Assembly (NCBI RefSeq): GCF_016862795.1
Contig: NZ_BONQ01000129.1
Coordinates: 124,001 to 188,000 of the forward strand
Reading direction: 5' to 3'
DNA from: Dactylosporangium siamense
Lineage (GTDB): Bacteria > Actinomycetota > Actinomycetes > Mycobacteriales > Micromonosporaceae
DNA: 64,000 nucleotides
The notes beneath the pieces were generated by a model, which did not search any database, was not told where the DNA came from, and worked only from the letters and a program-made list of their open reading frames with translations. Both the position numbers and the translations under genes were made by a program. How positions within the stretch are numbered: the first letter of the stretch is position 1; every line of letters starts with the position of its first letter. This document shows positions 1 through 8,216 of this stretch, piece by piece.

Positions 1-216
1 CGTGCACAGGTCAACGGTCGGCAGCTCACGGAGCGGATCTACCTTCGTGATCAGCGGCCCGGCCAGCTCGTTGCTGTTGCAGTACGCGACGCCGATGTGA
101 GGGCGGAATGCCATCGCGTCGTTGGTCTGACCCGCGGAGGTCGCTGCGATCAGCCGTCGGTGCAGTTCGAGCACGGGTTCCCATGGCGAGACGGTGAGTC
201 GGACGGCGCCGGGCGA
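1..216 (-). pseudogene. 2'-5' RNA ligase/cyclic phosphodiesterase-like fragment (truncated)
   Basis: A minus-strand frame of about 72 codons runs off the left edge, so its C-terminus lies outside the window. It reads like the second half of a LigT/2H phosphoesterase-type protein: an amphipathic helix (PWEPVLELHRRLIAAT) followed by FRPHIGVAYCN, the position where this superfamily carries its second His motif (HxT/S; here H-I-G, so one position departs from the pattern). No start codon or N-terminal half is present. Similarity ends near 216, where the DNA changes to a 51-bp copy of an internal part of the metallo-hydrolase gene at 1496. The family assignment is by pattern only; the truncation is inferred from the missing first half. 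Confidence 0.45.
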
Positions 217-223
217 GCCTGCA

Positions 224-274
224 AGCTGCTGTCGGCGAACTTCTGGTGGTTGCGCGGCAGCGACCGGGACATCG
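224..274. repeat. 51-bp direct repeat, copy 1 (fragment of the metallo-hydrolase gene)
   Basis: These 51 bases are identical to 1566-1616, which lie inside the MBL-fold gene and encode its residues from about Leu-Leu-Ser-Ala-Asn to Asp-Arg-Asp. The bases immediately outside the match differ on both sides. In this copy the translated frame continues only into unrelated sequence, so it is a gene fragment and not a functional domain. Confidence 0.9.
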
Positions 275-357
275 GATCCAGCCGAGTTGGCGCGACCCCC
301 GACGGCCGGGCATGATCTTCGCGCAATAGAGGAAGACGTCAGGTCAAGGAGACGGTC

Positions 358-717
358 ATGGCAACCCGGAAGACCTCCATCACCGAGGTGCCCTACGACA
401 AACGCGGGAACCTGCTCTTCTACGTCGAAGGCTCGCGCGGCTACTCCTACCTCGACGACGATGCGTACGTCGTGCCGTACAGCATGCGACCCAACGTCGC
501 GTTCACCGCGACGCTGACCCTGGACTCCATGCGAACCGGGCGATCCGCCAAGTACCTGGTCTGGCGCGACACCGGCGGCCACCACTATCCGATGTTCATC
601 TCAGACCTCACGACGATGCTGCCCCTGGTCACAGTGAGCCGCGGCGTCGTGTCCGGCACCTGGATCGTGCGCAAGAAGGGGCAGAACTTCGGCATCGCGC
701 TCGACACCGGCAGTTGA
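358..717 (+). CDS. small hypothetical protein
   Basis: A 119-residue protein of unrecognised family. A clear Shine-Dalgarno-like AAGGAGA lies 5 bases before the ATG, which supports this start. The sequence is soluble-looking and rich in aromatic residues in short beta-like segments (LLFYVEGSRGYSYLDDD, KYLVWRDTGGHHYPMF), with no signal peptide and no membrane segment. It stands alone, with about 140 non-coding bases on each side. The region before it holds only the repeat fragment. Real coding is likely from the RBS and the codon usage; function is unknown. Confidence 0.65.
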   Translation: MATRKTSITEVPYDKRGNLLFYVEGSRGYSYLDDDAYVVPYSMRPNVAFTATLTLDSMRTGRSAKYLVWRDTGGHHYPMFISDLTTMLPLVTVSRGVVSGTWIVRKKGQNFGIALDTGS

Positions 718-859
718 GTCACGCACCGGCGCGCTTCCGCCGCCTGCTGCCTCAGCCGGCCCGCTGACGGCACAGGTTCGGCGTCCGGACATGCCACAAA
801 CAAGGCGGGCCCGCCCGTCTCTGGCCCGAAGGTCGGCCCGGCCGGCCAGGATGGTCGGC

Positions 860-1429
860 ATGAGCCTCGCAACCTCGCTGGAGCAGATCGAACAATGGTT
901 ACAGCAACACACACCCACGACCGCCGCGCTGCTCGCGCCGCCGGTGACCGCCGCCGAGATCGCCACGCTGGAAGAGGTCCTGGGGTTCCGGCTGCGGCCC
1001 GAGGTCGAGGCTCTGCTGCGCTGGCACAACGGCTCGACCGGATTCGACGGCGCGTTTCCGCTCGCCCCGGTGCACCGCATGCTCGACACGAGGCAGATCG
1101 CCGAGCGGTGGCGCACCATCAACGACGTCACGCGGGACTCTCGCGTCGAGTGGCCCGACCTCTGGCGGCCGACCTGGCTGCCGCTGACCACCGATGAAGG
1201 ACTTGCCAGTCTCATGGTCGACCACAGCCCCGGCGCCACCGGCGAGGTCTTCTACTGGGACCACGTGGACACGCGAAACCAGCAGGTCCCGCCGTGGCCG
1301 AACCTGGCAAGCGAGGTCGCCGACCTGGCCACCGCCCTGCTCACCGGTGGTCGGATGTCCGGCAGTGCCGCCCATCCCGGTCTGCGCCCGGTCGTCGCCC
1401 ACGACGGCGAACTCGGCTGGGACGACTGA
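860..1429 (+). CDS. SMI1/KNR4 (SUKH) family protein
   Basis: A roughly 189-residue protein with the SUKH pattern: an N-terminal helix, a PPVTAAEIATLEEVLGFRLRP segment (SUKH domains open with x-x-x-I-x-x-hE-x-x-hG-x-x-L/hP), then LLRWHNGS and a later FYWDHVD/LASEVADLATALL part. SUKH proteins in bacteria are mostly immunity proteins against secreted polymorphic toxins or regulators of peptidoglycan enzymes. The frame is open from 791, but residues before 860 are Arg/Pro-rich and look untranslated; ATG 851 or 860 fits the family start. No toxin gene is adjacent, so its partner is unknown. Confidence 0.7.
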   Translation: MSLATSLEQIEQWLQQHTPTTAALLAPPVTAAEIATLEEVLGFRLRPEVEALLRWHNGSTGFDGAFPLAPVHRMLDTRQIAERWRTINDVTRDSRVEWPDLWRPTWLPLTTDEGLASLMVDHSPGATGEVFYWDHVDTRNQQVPPWPNLASEVADLATALLTGGRMSGSAAHPGLRPVVAHDGELGWDD

Positions 1430-1495
1430 GCGGGTCGGGCGTGCCGTGGACTGCGAACACGTTGGGACGGTGCCCGCGCTGGCAGACTTGGGGGC

Positions 1496-2245
1496 ATGGT
1501 CGAGTGGTTTGCGCAGGCCCAGGTCGGTGCCGACGTCGTGCGGATCTCGGAGCCGCACGTCAACGAGCTGCTGTCGGCGAACTTCTGGTGGTTGCGCGGC
1601 AGCGACCGGGACATCGTGGTCGACGCCGGGCTCGGGGTCGTCGCCCTGCGGGACGCGATTCCGGGCCTGTTCGAGCGCGACCCGCTGGTCGTGCTCACCC
1701 ACGCGCACCTGGATCACGTCGGCGGGGCGCCCGAGTTCGGCGACCGGGCCGCCCACCCCGCCGAGGCAGGGCTCCTGGAGGCTGGTGTACCGGCGAGCCT
1801 GTACGGCGCGGAGCTCTACGACAAACTCGGGATCGACGCAGCCGGCGAACCAGTCCCGGAGCTCATGCTCGACGTCCTGCCCGATCCCGGCTACGACCCG
1901 GCCACCTACCGCATCGAGCCCATGACCGTGCACCGCACGCTCGACGACGGGGACCGGGTCGACCTGGGCGGGTGGGAGCTGACGGTGCTGCACCTGCCCG
2001 GCCACACCCCGGGCAGCATCGCGCTGCTGGAGGAGCGCACCGGGACCCTGTACTCCGGCGACATCATCTACGACGGTGGCCTGATCGACGACCTGCCGAA
2101 CTCCGACGTGACGGCGTACCGGCGAAGTATGCAGTTCCTCGCCGACCTCGACGTGTCCGTCGTGCACCCCGGCCACGGGCGCAGCTTCGACCGGACCCGT
2201 CTGCGTCGGCTGGCGGAAACCTACCTGCGCAGGACAGCCGGATGA
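1496..2245 (+). CDS. MBL-fold metallo-hydrolase
   Basis: A 249-residue metallo-beta-lactamase superfamily hydrolase. The metal-binding motif THAHLDHVGG lies at about residues 68-77. It is followed by LHLPGHTPGS, the acidic metal ligand in YSGDIIYD, and the C-terminal His in VVHPGHG, so the full dinuclear zinc site is present. No signal peptide is visible, suggesting a cytosolic enzyme. The substrate cannot be read from sequence; glyoxalase II-like or lactonase-like activity are options. Residues 24-40 are encoded by the 51-bp segment that is copied at 224-274. The gene is monocistronic and converges on a small membrane protein gene 24 bases downstream. Confidence 0.85.
   Translation: MVEWFAQAQVGADVVRISEPHVNELLSANFWWLRGSDRDIVVDAGLGVVALRDAIPGLFERDPLVVLTHAHLDHVGGAPEFGDRAAHPAEAGLLEAGVPASLYGAELYDKLGIDAAGEPVPELMLDVLPDPGYDPATYRIEPMTVHRTLDDGDRVDLGGWELTVLHLPGHTPGSIALLEERTGTLYSGDIIYDGGLIDDLPNSDVTAYRRSMQFLADLDVSVVHPGHGRSFDRTRLRRLAETYLRRTAG
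1566..1616. repeat. 51-bp direct repeat, copy 2 (inside the metallo-hydrolase gene)
   Basis: Source copy of the fragment found at 224-274. It is in frame in the metallo-hydrolase gene and the reading continues normally on both sides, so this is the parental copy. Confidence 0.9.
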
Positions 2246-2269
2246 CGGTCAGCCGGTGCAGGACGTCGA

Positions 2270-2560
2270 TCAGCCGCCGTACGTCACGTCCATGAAGCCG
2301 AGCAGGCCACCGACGACGACCACCATCATGACCACGCCGACCAACGCGACGAACCCACCCACGGTCCGGAAGAAGACGATCCGGTCGTGTTCGTCCATGG
2401 GGTGGGGCACGCGGTTACGCCCGACTCCTACCGCGCGGGCCGACCGCTCCGCACGCCGGGCGTAGATGACGGCGAATCCCCGGTAGTTCATGGCCAGCGC
2501 GCAGCCAACACCGAAGACGAGCAGCCCGAAACAGAACGCGACAACCGGCCCAATCCCCAT
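2270..2560 (-). CDS. small two-TM membrane protein
   Basis: About 96 residues from the ATG at 2560, chosen because the upstream frame is Pro/Arg-rich. Two hydrophobic segments are visible: VVAFCFGLLVFGVGCALAM near the N-terminus and GGFVALVGVVMMVVVVGGLL near the C-terminus. They are joined by a basic loop containing YARRAERSARAVGVGRNR. No catalytic motif is seen. It lies 24 bases from the convergent metallo-hydrolase gene and just downstream of the response-regulator gene on the same strand, so it may be a weak third member of that operon. Function is unknown. Confidence 0.55.
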   Translation of the reverse strand: MGIGPVVAFCFGLLVFGVGCALAMNYRGFAVIYARRAERSARAVGVGRNRVPHPMDEHDRIVFFRTVGGFVALVGVVMMVVVVGGLLGFMDVTYGG

Positions 2561-2586
2561 GCCCCCATGATGCACCAACGGGCCCG

Positions 2587-3249
2587 TTACGCGCCGGGGC
2601 GGACCAGGCCGCACTCGTAGGAGAAGATGACGGCCTGCACCCGGTCGCGGAGGCCGAGTTTCGTCAGGATGCGGCTGACGTGGCCCTTCACGGTGCCCTC
2701 GGTGAGGAACAGCCGGCCGGCGATCTCGGCGTTCGACAGCCCCCGCGCGATCAGCTCGAGCACCTCGCGTTCCCGGTCGGTCAGGACCCGCAGTTCGGCT
2801 TGGGTACGGGGGAGCGGATCGCCGGACGTGCCGATGTGCCGTTCGATGAGCCGGCGGGTGATCGGTGGCGCGACGATCGCGTCGCCCCTGGCCACCACGC
2901 GGATCGCGGACAGCAGGTCGGCGGCGAGGGCGTCCTTGAGCAGGAACCCGCTCGCGCCGGAGCGCAGCGCCGAATACACGTATTCATCCAGGTCGAACGT
3001 GGTGAGGATCAGGATGCGCGGCCCGTCCGGCAGTGCGGCCCGGATGCGGCGGGTCGCCTCGAGGCCGTCGACCTCGGGCATCCGGATGTCCATCAGGATC
3101 ACGTCGGGCGCGGCACCGACCGCCAGGGTGACGGCCGTGGCACCGTCGTCCGCCTCGCCGACGACGTCCATGTCGTCGGCGTTGTCGAGGATCATCCGCA
3201 GACCGGCCCGCAGCAGCGTCTGATCGTCGACCAGCAGCACCCGGATCAT
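2587..3249 (-). CDS. NarL/LuxR-type two-component response regulator
   Basis: A 220-residue response regulator. The receiver domain (residues 1-120) has the acidic pocket DD at 8-9, the phospho-acceptor Asp54 in ILMDIRMPEVDG and a conserved Lys in LLKDA. The C-terminal LuxR-type HTH has LTDREREVLELIARGLSNAEIA and TVKGHVSRILTKLGL. It overlaps the upstream histidine-kinase gene by four bases (ATGA), so the two are translationally coupled and are almost certainly cognate partners. Target genes are unknown; such regulators often act on neighbouring transport or stress genes. Confidence 0.93.
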   Translation of the reverse strand: MIRVLLVDDQTLLRAGLRMILDNADDMDVVGEADDGATAVTLAVGAAPDVILMDIRMPEVDGLEATRRIRAALPDGPRILILTTFDLDEYVYSALRSGASGFLLKDALAADLLSAIRVVARGDAIVAPPITRRLIERHIGTSGDPLPRTQAELRVLTDREREVLELIARGLSNAEIAGRLFLTEGTVKGHVSRILTKLGLRDRVQAVIFSYECGLVRPGA

Positions 3250-4364
3250 GCGGGCCCGTCCGGTTCGAGGGGGATGCGGGCCCGCACGACATATCCGCCG
3301 TCCGGCCCCGGCCCCGCGGTCACCGACCCGCCGAGCAGCGTCGCGCGTTCCCGCATGCCCCGCTGCCCGTTGCCGGTCCCCGCAGTAGCAGACCTGCCGT
3401 CGTCCACGGACGAGAGGACCAGCTCGGTGGCGCCGTAGGTCACCGAAACCCGGGCGCGGGCGCCGGGACCGGCGTGCTTCATGGTGTTCGTCAGCGCCTC
3501 CTGGATGATGCGGTACGCCGACACGTCCACCGCCGTCGGCACCGCCCGAGCGGCACCGTCGACGCGCAGTTCCACCGGGGTCCCGGCCCGCCGCACCCGG
3601 TCGACGAGGCGCGGCAGGTCCGCGAGGCCGGGCACCGGCGCGGCGTCCGCGACCTGATCGGGCGACGACAGCACCTGCCGCATGTCGGCCAGCGACGCGC
3701 GGCCGGTCGCCATGATGGTGTCCAGCGCGGCCAGGGTGTCGGCGGGCCGCTTCGCGAACGCCGCCGCGCCGCCCTGCGCCTGCATGACGATGACCGCGAG
3801 CCCGTGCGCGACCACGTCGTGCACCTCCCGGGCGATCCGGGCCCGCTCGGCGGCCACCGCGAGCGCGGCGGAGCGGGCCAGCTCATCGAGGTATGCCCGC
3901 CGGCTCCGCACGCCCCACCCGATCGCCCACGCGACGATCAGCAGCGCCCCGAGCACCGGGATCCCGGCCGTGCCCTCCTGCGGTTCGAGGGTCTGCCCAC
4001 CGGAGCCGAACGGCCCGGTGTACTGCCACCCGCCGCCGGTGCCGTACACGGACCGGGCCGTCGCCACGAGCAGACCGGCGCCGAGCAGCGGCAGGGACAC
4101 GCCGCGCCGCCGGTGCGCGGCGACCGTGTACAGGACCAACGGGAGCGCCAGGTCGGCCGGCGACACCGCGGCCGCGAGCAGGGCCACGGCGAACGCGGGG
4201 ATCGGCCACCTGCGACGCACCGCCACGGCCGCCGCGCACACCCCGCCCAGGATCCAGTTCGACGGGTCGTACCCCATCACAGCGACGACCAACAGCAGGA
4301 CGGCGAGGAAGGCGTCCTGGACGTCTGGTCTCCGGAAGGCAGTCTTCATACCAGGCAGCACCAT
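3246..4364 (-). CDS. sensor histidine kinase (HisKA_3 type)
   Basis: A 372-residue membrane histidine kinase. About four to five hydrophobic segments fill residues 18-150. The HisKA_3 dimerisation/phosphorylation helix follows, with His182 in REVHDVVAHGLAV, and then a HATPase_c domain with the N-box (QEALTNTMKHAG). The GTGNGQRGMRERA segment corresponds to the G-box. It forms an ATGA-overlapping operon with the response regulator at 2587. An alternative ATG lies at 4349; neither start has a strong ribosome-binding site. It is divergent from the esterase-like gene at 4466. The signal is unknown: it has no extracytoplasmic sensor domain, as in intramembrane-sensing kinases. Confidence 0.9.
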   Translation of the reverse strand: MVLPGMKTAFRRPDVQDAFLAVLLLVVAVMGYDPSNWILGGVCAAAVAVRRRWPIPAFAVALLAAAVSPADLALPLVLYTVAAHRRRGVSLPLLGAGLLVATARSVYGTGGGWQYTGPFGSGGQTLEPQEGTAGIPVLGALLIVAWAIGWGVRSRRAYLDELARSAALAVAAERARIAREVHDVVAHGLAVIVMQAQGGAAAFAKRPADTLAALDTIMATGRASLADMRQVLSSPDQVADAAPVPGLADLPRLVDRVRRAGTPVELRVDGAARAVPTAVDVSAYRIIQEALTNTMKHAGPGARARVSVTYGATELVLSSVDDGRSATAGTGNGQRGMRERATLLGGSVTAGPGPDGGYVVRARIPLEPDGPA

Positions 4365-4465
4365 AGGGCCTGGACGCGACCGCCCGGAACCCGTCGGAAG
4401 TCATGGTCCGGGACATGACCGCGGACAGGTGCGCGCCCGGCCCGCCCGCATCGACCCTGTGACGC

Positions 4466-5515
4466 ATGAAGAAAGCACTGGCCGTCCTGGCCGTGGCCTT
4501 GGCCTGCGCGGGAATCGTCGTCGTGCTCACCGGCCGGGCGCAGGGCCTGGAATGGACCAGGGTCGCGCTCGCGGGGGAGTGCCGCTGCGCGGACGGCAGC
4601 GAGTTCGCCGTCTGGGAACGGCGCGCCGACCTGGCCAAGGTCGTGCTCTTCCTCAACGGCGGCGGTGTCTGCTGGGACGCGACGACCTGCGCGTTGACCG
4701 GCGACCACGGCGAGAACGACTTCTACGACTGGAGCCTGCGGGGCACCGAACCAGAGAACCGCAGCGGCATGTTCGACGTCACCAGGTCCGACAACCCGTT
4801 CGCCGGATTCTCGTTCATCTACCTGAGCTCCTGCACGGGCGACGCCCATCTGGGCAACACGTCGCAGGTCTACTCGCCGACCCTCACCGTCGAGCATCGC
4901 GGCTTCGTCAACGGCACGGCGGCGCTCACCTACCTGGCCGCGCAGTATCCCGGCGCCGCGCAGGTGGTCGTCGTCGGCAAGACCGCCGGGTCGGTCGCCG
5001 CGCCGCTCTACGGCGGTCTCGTCGCCGACCGGCTTCCCAACGCGAAGGTCACCGTCCTCGGCGCCCAGTCCGGCGCGTGGCCGGACCACCCCGACTTCAA
5101 CACCGACATCCTCGGCGCCCGGTGGGGCGCCTACGCCGCCATGCCCGACTGGCCGAAGCAGGGTCTCGCCGTCCGGGACTGGGGCGTCCCCAAGTTCTGG
5201 ACCCGGGCCGCCGCGCACCACCCGGACCTGGTGCTCGCCCGGTTCGACTTCGCCTACGACCCGCACGCCACATCGGAGCTGACCAGGTGGTCCGACGGGG
5301 ACCTGCTCGCCACGATCGACCGCAACGAGGCGGCCATCGAGGCCACCGGGGTGCGCCTGCACAGCTACACCGCGCCCGGCGCCGACCACCAGATCTTCGA
5401 GCCGGACCGGTTCTACACCCTGAAGGTGAAGGGCATCCGGCTGGTCGACTGGATCACCGCGCTGGTCGACGGCAAGAAGCCCGCCGACGTCCACTGCGAC
5501 GCCTGCGCCGGTTAA
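4466..5515 (+). CDS. pectinacetylesterase-family alpha/beta hydrolase, secreted or membrane-anchored
   Basis: A 349-residue protein with an N-terminal signal/anchor helix (residues 3-22). Its fold resembles the pectinacetylesterase/NOTUM family: FLNGGGVCWD (residues 62-71, oxyanion loop), FIYLSSCTGDAHLGN, then VVVVGKTAGSVAAP, and a C-terminal GADHQIF with His308 as the likely catalytic His. Family members carry GxSAG at the nucleophile; here residues 171-175 are G-K-T-A-G, so Thr173 stands where Ser is expected, with a Ser at 176. Activity is therefore uncertain. Paired cysteines at 39/41 and 70/75 suggest an exported, disulfide-bearing protein. A TPR gene follows after 9 bases. Confidence 0.75.
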   Translation: MKKALAVLAVALACAGIVVVLTGRAQGLEWTRVALAGECRCADGSEFAVWERRADLAKVVLFLNGGGVCWDATTCALTGDHGENDFYDWSLRGTEPENRSGMFDVTRSDNPFAGFSFIYLSSCTGDAHLGNTSQVYSPTLTVEHRGFVNGTAALTYLAAQYPGAAQVVVVGKTAGSVAAPLYGGLVADRLPNAKVTVLGAQSGAWPDHPDFNTDILGARWGAYAAMPDWPKQGLAVRDWGVPKFWTRAAAHHPDLVLARFDFAYDPHATSELTRWSDGDLLATIDRNEAAIEATGVRLHSYTAPGADHQIFEPDRFYTLKVKGIRLVDWITALVDGKKPADVHCDACAG

Positions 5516-5524
5516 GGTGGGGCC

Positions 5525-6025
5525 GTGGGGCTGGCGGAGCGCATCGAGGCGACCTGGGCCGAGGCGGACCGCGACGCACCGGAGCCGACCCTGACCCGGT
5601 TCCGCGCGCTGCTCGACGAGCACCCGGACGACGTCGCCGCCCTCTATGCCCATGCCTGCGCCCTGGACTTCGCCGGTCACCCGGCCGAAGCCGCTCCAGC
5701 CTACGAGCGTGCCTTCGCCGCCGGCCTGACCGGAGCGGAGCTGAAGGCCGGGCTGTTGCAGTACGGCAGCACCCTGCGCAACCTCGGCCGCCTCGACGAG
5801 GCGACCTCGGCGCTGTTCGACGCGGACCGTCGCTTCCCCGGCGACGCCGCCGTCACCGTCTACCTCGCCCTCGCCCTGCTCAGCGCCGACCAGTCCGGCG
5901 AGGCCGTCCGGCGGCTGGTCGACCTGGCCCTCGACCGGATCGACGACCCGGGCCTGCGCCGCTACCAGTGGGCGCTGCGGCGCTACGCGGCGGCCCTCAC
6001 CGACGACGACGGACAGCATCCGTGA
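5525..6025 (+). CDS. tetratricopeptide-repeat protein
   Basis: A 166-residue, all-helical protein with a GTG start. TPR-like helix pairs can be read at ALYAHACALDFAGHPAEAAPAYERAFA (family pattern A-x-x-G...A...Y..A) and GSTLRNLGRLDEATSALFDADRRFP, followed by AVTVYLALALLSADQSGEAV. This matches the small TPR domain proteins common beside two-component genes in actinomycetes. The stop codon overlaps the GTG of the next histidine-kinase gene, which indicates an operon running from the TPR gene through the kinase and its regulator. It probably works as a protein-interaction scaffold; the partner is unknown. Confidence 0.75.
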   Translation: MGLAERIEATWAEADRDAPEPTLTRFRALLDEHPDDVAALYAHACALDFAGHPAEAAPAYERAFAAGLTGAELKAGLLQYGSTLRNLGRLDEATSALFDADRRFPGDAAVTVYLALALLSADQSGEAVRRLVDLALDRIDDPGLRRYQWALRRYAAALTDDDGQHP

Positions 6026-7095
6026 GGCTGCCCGCCGGTCGCGACGCCGTCACGGCTCTCGGCGCGGTGGCGGTCGCGGTCCTGCTCTCCGTGCAGGCGG
6101 GCACCTCGCAGGGCGACGCCCGGACCCTGGACGTCTGGGGTTACGCGCTCGTCGTCCTTGCGGCGGGTGTACTGGCATGGCGGCGCGCGGCCCCCGTCAC
6201 CGCTCTGGCCGTCAGCGTGGCGGCGAACGCCGCGTACCTGCTCGCCGGGTATCCGTACGGCCCGAGCCTGCTCTGCGTCGGCTGGGCGATGTTCGAGGTC
6301 GCGTGGCGCCGCCCGATCCGCCGGTCCGCACTCCTCGCTGCCGTGGCCGCCGTGACGTCGGTGGCCGCCGTGCTGCCCCGGCTCGTCGGCGAGCTGGACA
6401 TCCTCGCCCTCGGCCTGGTGCTGTGGGGTGCGTGCTGGCTGGCGGTGCCGTGGTCGCTGGGCGCGCTGCTGCACGTGCGGGCCGCCGCCCGGGCGGAGCT
6501 GCTGGCCCGGGTGGCCCTCGAGGAACGGGTCCGGATCTCCCGCGAGGTCCACGACGTCGCCGGCCACGGGTTCGCGGTGATCGCCATGCAGGCCGGCGTC
6601 GCCCTCGTCGTGCTCGACGAGCAGCCGGAGCAGGCCCGCGCGTCCCTGGAAGGCATCCGCGCCACGGCGACCGCCGCGCTCGGCGACCTGCGCCAGGTCC
6701 TCGACGAACGCCGGTCTGCGGTGGCCCCGGACCTGGCGGCGTTGGTGGCCCGGGCCAGGGCCGCCGGACTCCCGGTCGAGCTGACCAGCACCGCCGGTGA
6801 CCTGCCCGCCGCCGTGCAGGACATCGTCTACCAGGTGGTCCGCGAGTCCCTGACGAATGTCATCCGGCACGCCGGCCCGACCACCGCCGCCGTGGTCGTC
6901 GCCCGCGAACCGGGCGCCGTCACCGTCACCGTCACCGACCGCGGCACCGGCCCGGCGGACGTCGTGCCGGGGCGCGGACTGGCAGGGCTGCGTTCGCGGG
7001 TCGAGGCCGCCGGAGGATCGTTCACGGCGGCGGGACTCGAGGCAGGAGGCTTCGAAGTACACGCGAAACTCCCATTGAACGGAGAGCCCGCATGA
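6022..7095 (+). CDS. sensor histidine kinase (HisKA_3 type)
   Basis: A 357-residue kinase starting at GTG 6022, whose bases overlap the stop of the TPR gene. About five hydrophobic segments span residues 8-155. His177 in REVHDVAGHGFAV is the phospho-acceptor, the N-box is RESLTNVIRHAG, and the C-terminal VPGRGLAGLRSRVEAAGG is the ATP-lid glycine box. It overlaps the following response-regulator gene by ATGA. The pair is paralogous to the kinase/regulator pair at 2587-4364 and points the other way, so the two systems flank the esterase-like and TPR genes. Confidence 0.9.
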   Translation: MRLPAGRDAVTALGAVAVAVLLSVQAGTSQGDARTLDVWGYALVVLAAGVLAWRRAAPVTALAVSVAANAAYLLAGYPYGPSLLCVGWAMFEVAWRRPIRRSALLAAVAAVTSVAAVLPRLVGELDILALGLVLWGACWLAVPWSLGALLHVRAAARAELLARVALEERVRISREVHDVAGHGFAVIAMQAGVALVVLDEQPEQARASLEGIRATATAALGDLRQVLDERRSAVAPDLAALVARARAAGLPVELTSTAGDLPAAVQDIVYQVVRESLTNVIRHAGPTTAAVVVAREPGAVTVTVTDRGTGPADVVPGRGLAGLRSRVEAAGGSFTAAGLEAGGFEVHAKLPLNGEPA

Positions 7096-7754
7096 TCCGC
7101 GTCGCGCTCGCGGACGACCAGGCACTCGTCCGCATGGGCCTGCGGGTGCTGATCTCCCGCGAACCGGATCTGGCCCTCGTCGGCGAGGCAGCTGACGGCC
7201 ACGAAGCCCTCGCCCTCGTCCGCCGGACACACCCCGACGTGGTGCTGCTCGACATCCGGATGCCCGGCCCGGACGGGCTGCGGGTGCTGCGCGACATCAC
7301 CGGCGACCCGTCGCTGGCCGCCACCCACGTGGTCATCGTGACGACGTTCGAGACCGACGAATACGTCCTGGACGCGGTCCGCGACGGCGCCAGCGGCTTC
7401 GTGCTCAAGGACGCCGAGCCCGCCGACCTGGTCCGCGCGATCCGGGCCGCCGCCAACGGCGACGCGCTGCTGTCCCCGTCGGTGACCCGCCGCCTGGTCG
7501 AACTGGTCGGCCGGCGCGTCCCGGGCAGCAGCGCCGACGTGCCGGCCATGGACACGCTGACCGAGCGGGAACGGGAGATCGTCGCCTGGGTCGCGACCGG
7601 CCGCTCCAACGACGAGATCGCCGCCGAGCTGTTCATCAGCCCGGCGACGGTCCGCACCCACGTGGGCCGGGCGATGCTGAAGCTCAGCGCCCGGGACCGT
7701 GCCCAGCTGGTGGTGTTCGCGGTCCGGGCCGGCCTGACGATCCCGCGCGCCTGA
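7092..7754 (+). CDS. NarL/LuxR-type two-component response regulator
   Basis: A 220-residue regulator: receiver domain with DD at 8-9, phospho-acceptor Asp54 in VLLDIRMPGPDG, and Lys in VLKDAEP; then a LuxR HTH (LTEREREIVAWVATGRSNDEIA and VRTHVGRAMLKL). Its start overlaps the kinase gene stop, so it is the cognate output protein. The last 71 bases overlap the 3' end of a convergent membrane-protein gene. It has the same length and layout as the regulator at 2587, consistent with an old duplication. Confidence 0.93.
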   Translation: MIRVALADDQALVRMGLRVLISREPDLALVGEAADGHEALALVRRTHPDVVLLDIRMPGPDGLRVLRDITGDPSLAATHVVIVTTFETDEYVLDAVRDGASGFVLKDAEPADLVRAIRAAANGDALLSPSVTRRLVELVGRRVPGSSADVPAMDTLTEREREIVAWVATGRSNDEIAAELFISPATVRTHVGRAMLKLSARDRAQLVVFAVRAGLTIPRA

Positions 7755-8085
7755 CCGCCACCGACCCGGCGCCGATCGCGATCAGCACCCCGGCCAGCTG
7801 GATCGCCTGACCGGCGGCGACGCTCGCCCCGTGCTGCCCGGTGAGGTTCGGCCAGCCGGTCGGGCTGATCGCCCACCCGACGGCGACGAACAACCCGAGG
7901 AACACCCCGACGGCGGGCGCCCAACGCCACCGGGCCACGCTCACGAACACCGCACCCGCCAGGAGGATTACGACTCCCGGCGGCACGGCCACCGGGAACT
8001 CCACCCCCGCCGCCCACAACACCGCAATCCCGGCCGCCCCGAGGATGAGGCCACCGACCGTCACCGCCCGCGAAGTCATAGTCAT
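7684..8085 (-). CDS. small polytopic membrane protein
   Basis: About 133 residues from ATG 8085 (the upstream extension to 8193 is Arg/Pro-rich and less likely to be translated). Four hydrophobic segments are visible: VTVGGLILGAAGIAVLWAAG, PPGVVILLAGAVFVSVA, WAPAVGVFLGLFVAVGWAI and GQAIQLAGVLIAIGAGSVAV. A short polar tail rich in Gly, Pro and Arg follows. The 3' end overlaps the convergent response-regulator gene by 71 bases. No family is recognised; it resembles small DUF-type integral membrane proteins of actinomycetes. Confidence 0.55.
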   Translation of the reverse strand: MTMTSRAVTVGGLILGAAGIAVLWAAGVEFPVAVPPGVVILLAGAVFVSVARWRWAPAVGVFLGLFVAVGWAISPTGWPNLTGQHGASVAAGQAIQLAGVLIAIGAGSVAVRRAGSSGRPGPRTPPAGHGPGR

Positions 8086-8216
8086 GTACCGCAGCCTTGC
8101 CGCCGCGGCGCCCGGCCGCGTCCACGTGCGCGCTGATGCGCCGTACGAAGATCTACGTACTCCGGATTCGCCCGCAGGCGGATGTTCCTGCACCCCGAAT
8201 CCGCAACGCTGCAGGC

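Noticed and set aside
899-2176. Long minus-strand open frame opposite the SUKH and MBL genes
   Set aside because: High-GC antisense shadow; low-complexity Arg/Gly/Val composition and no motif, while the plus strand carries intact families.
4346-6019. Minus-strand frame of about 560 codons
   Set aside because: Antisense to the esterase-like and TPR genes; no domain and overlaps real coding completely.
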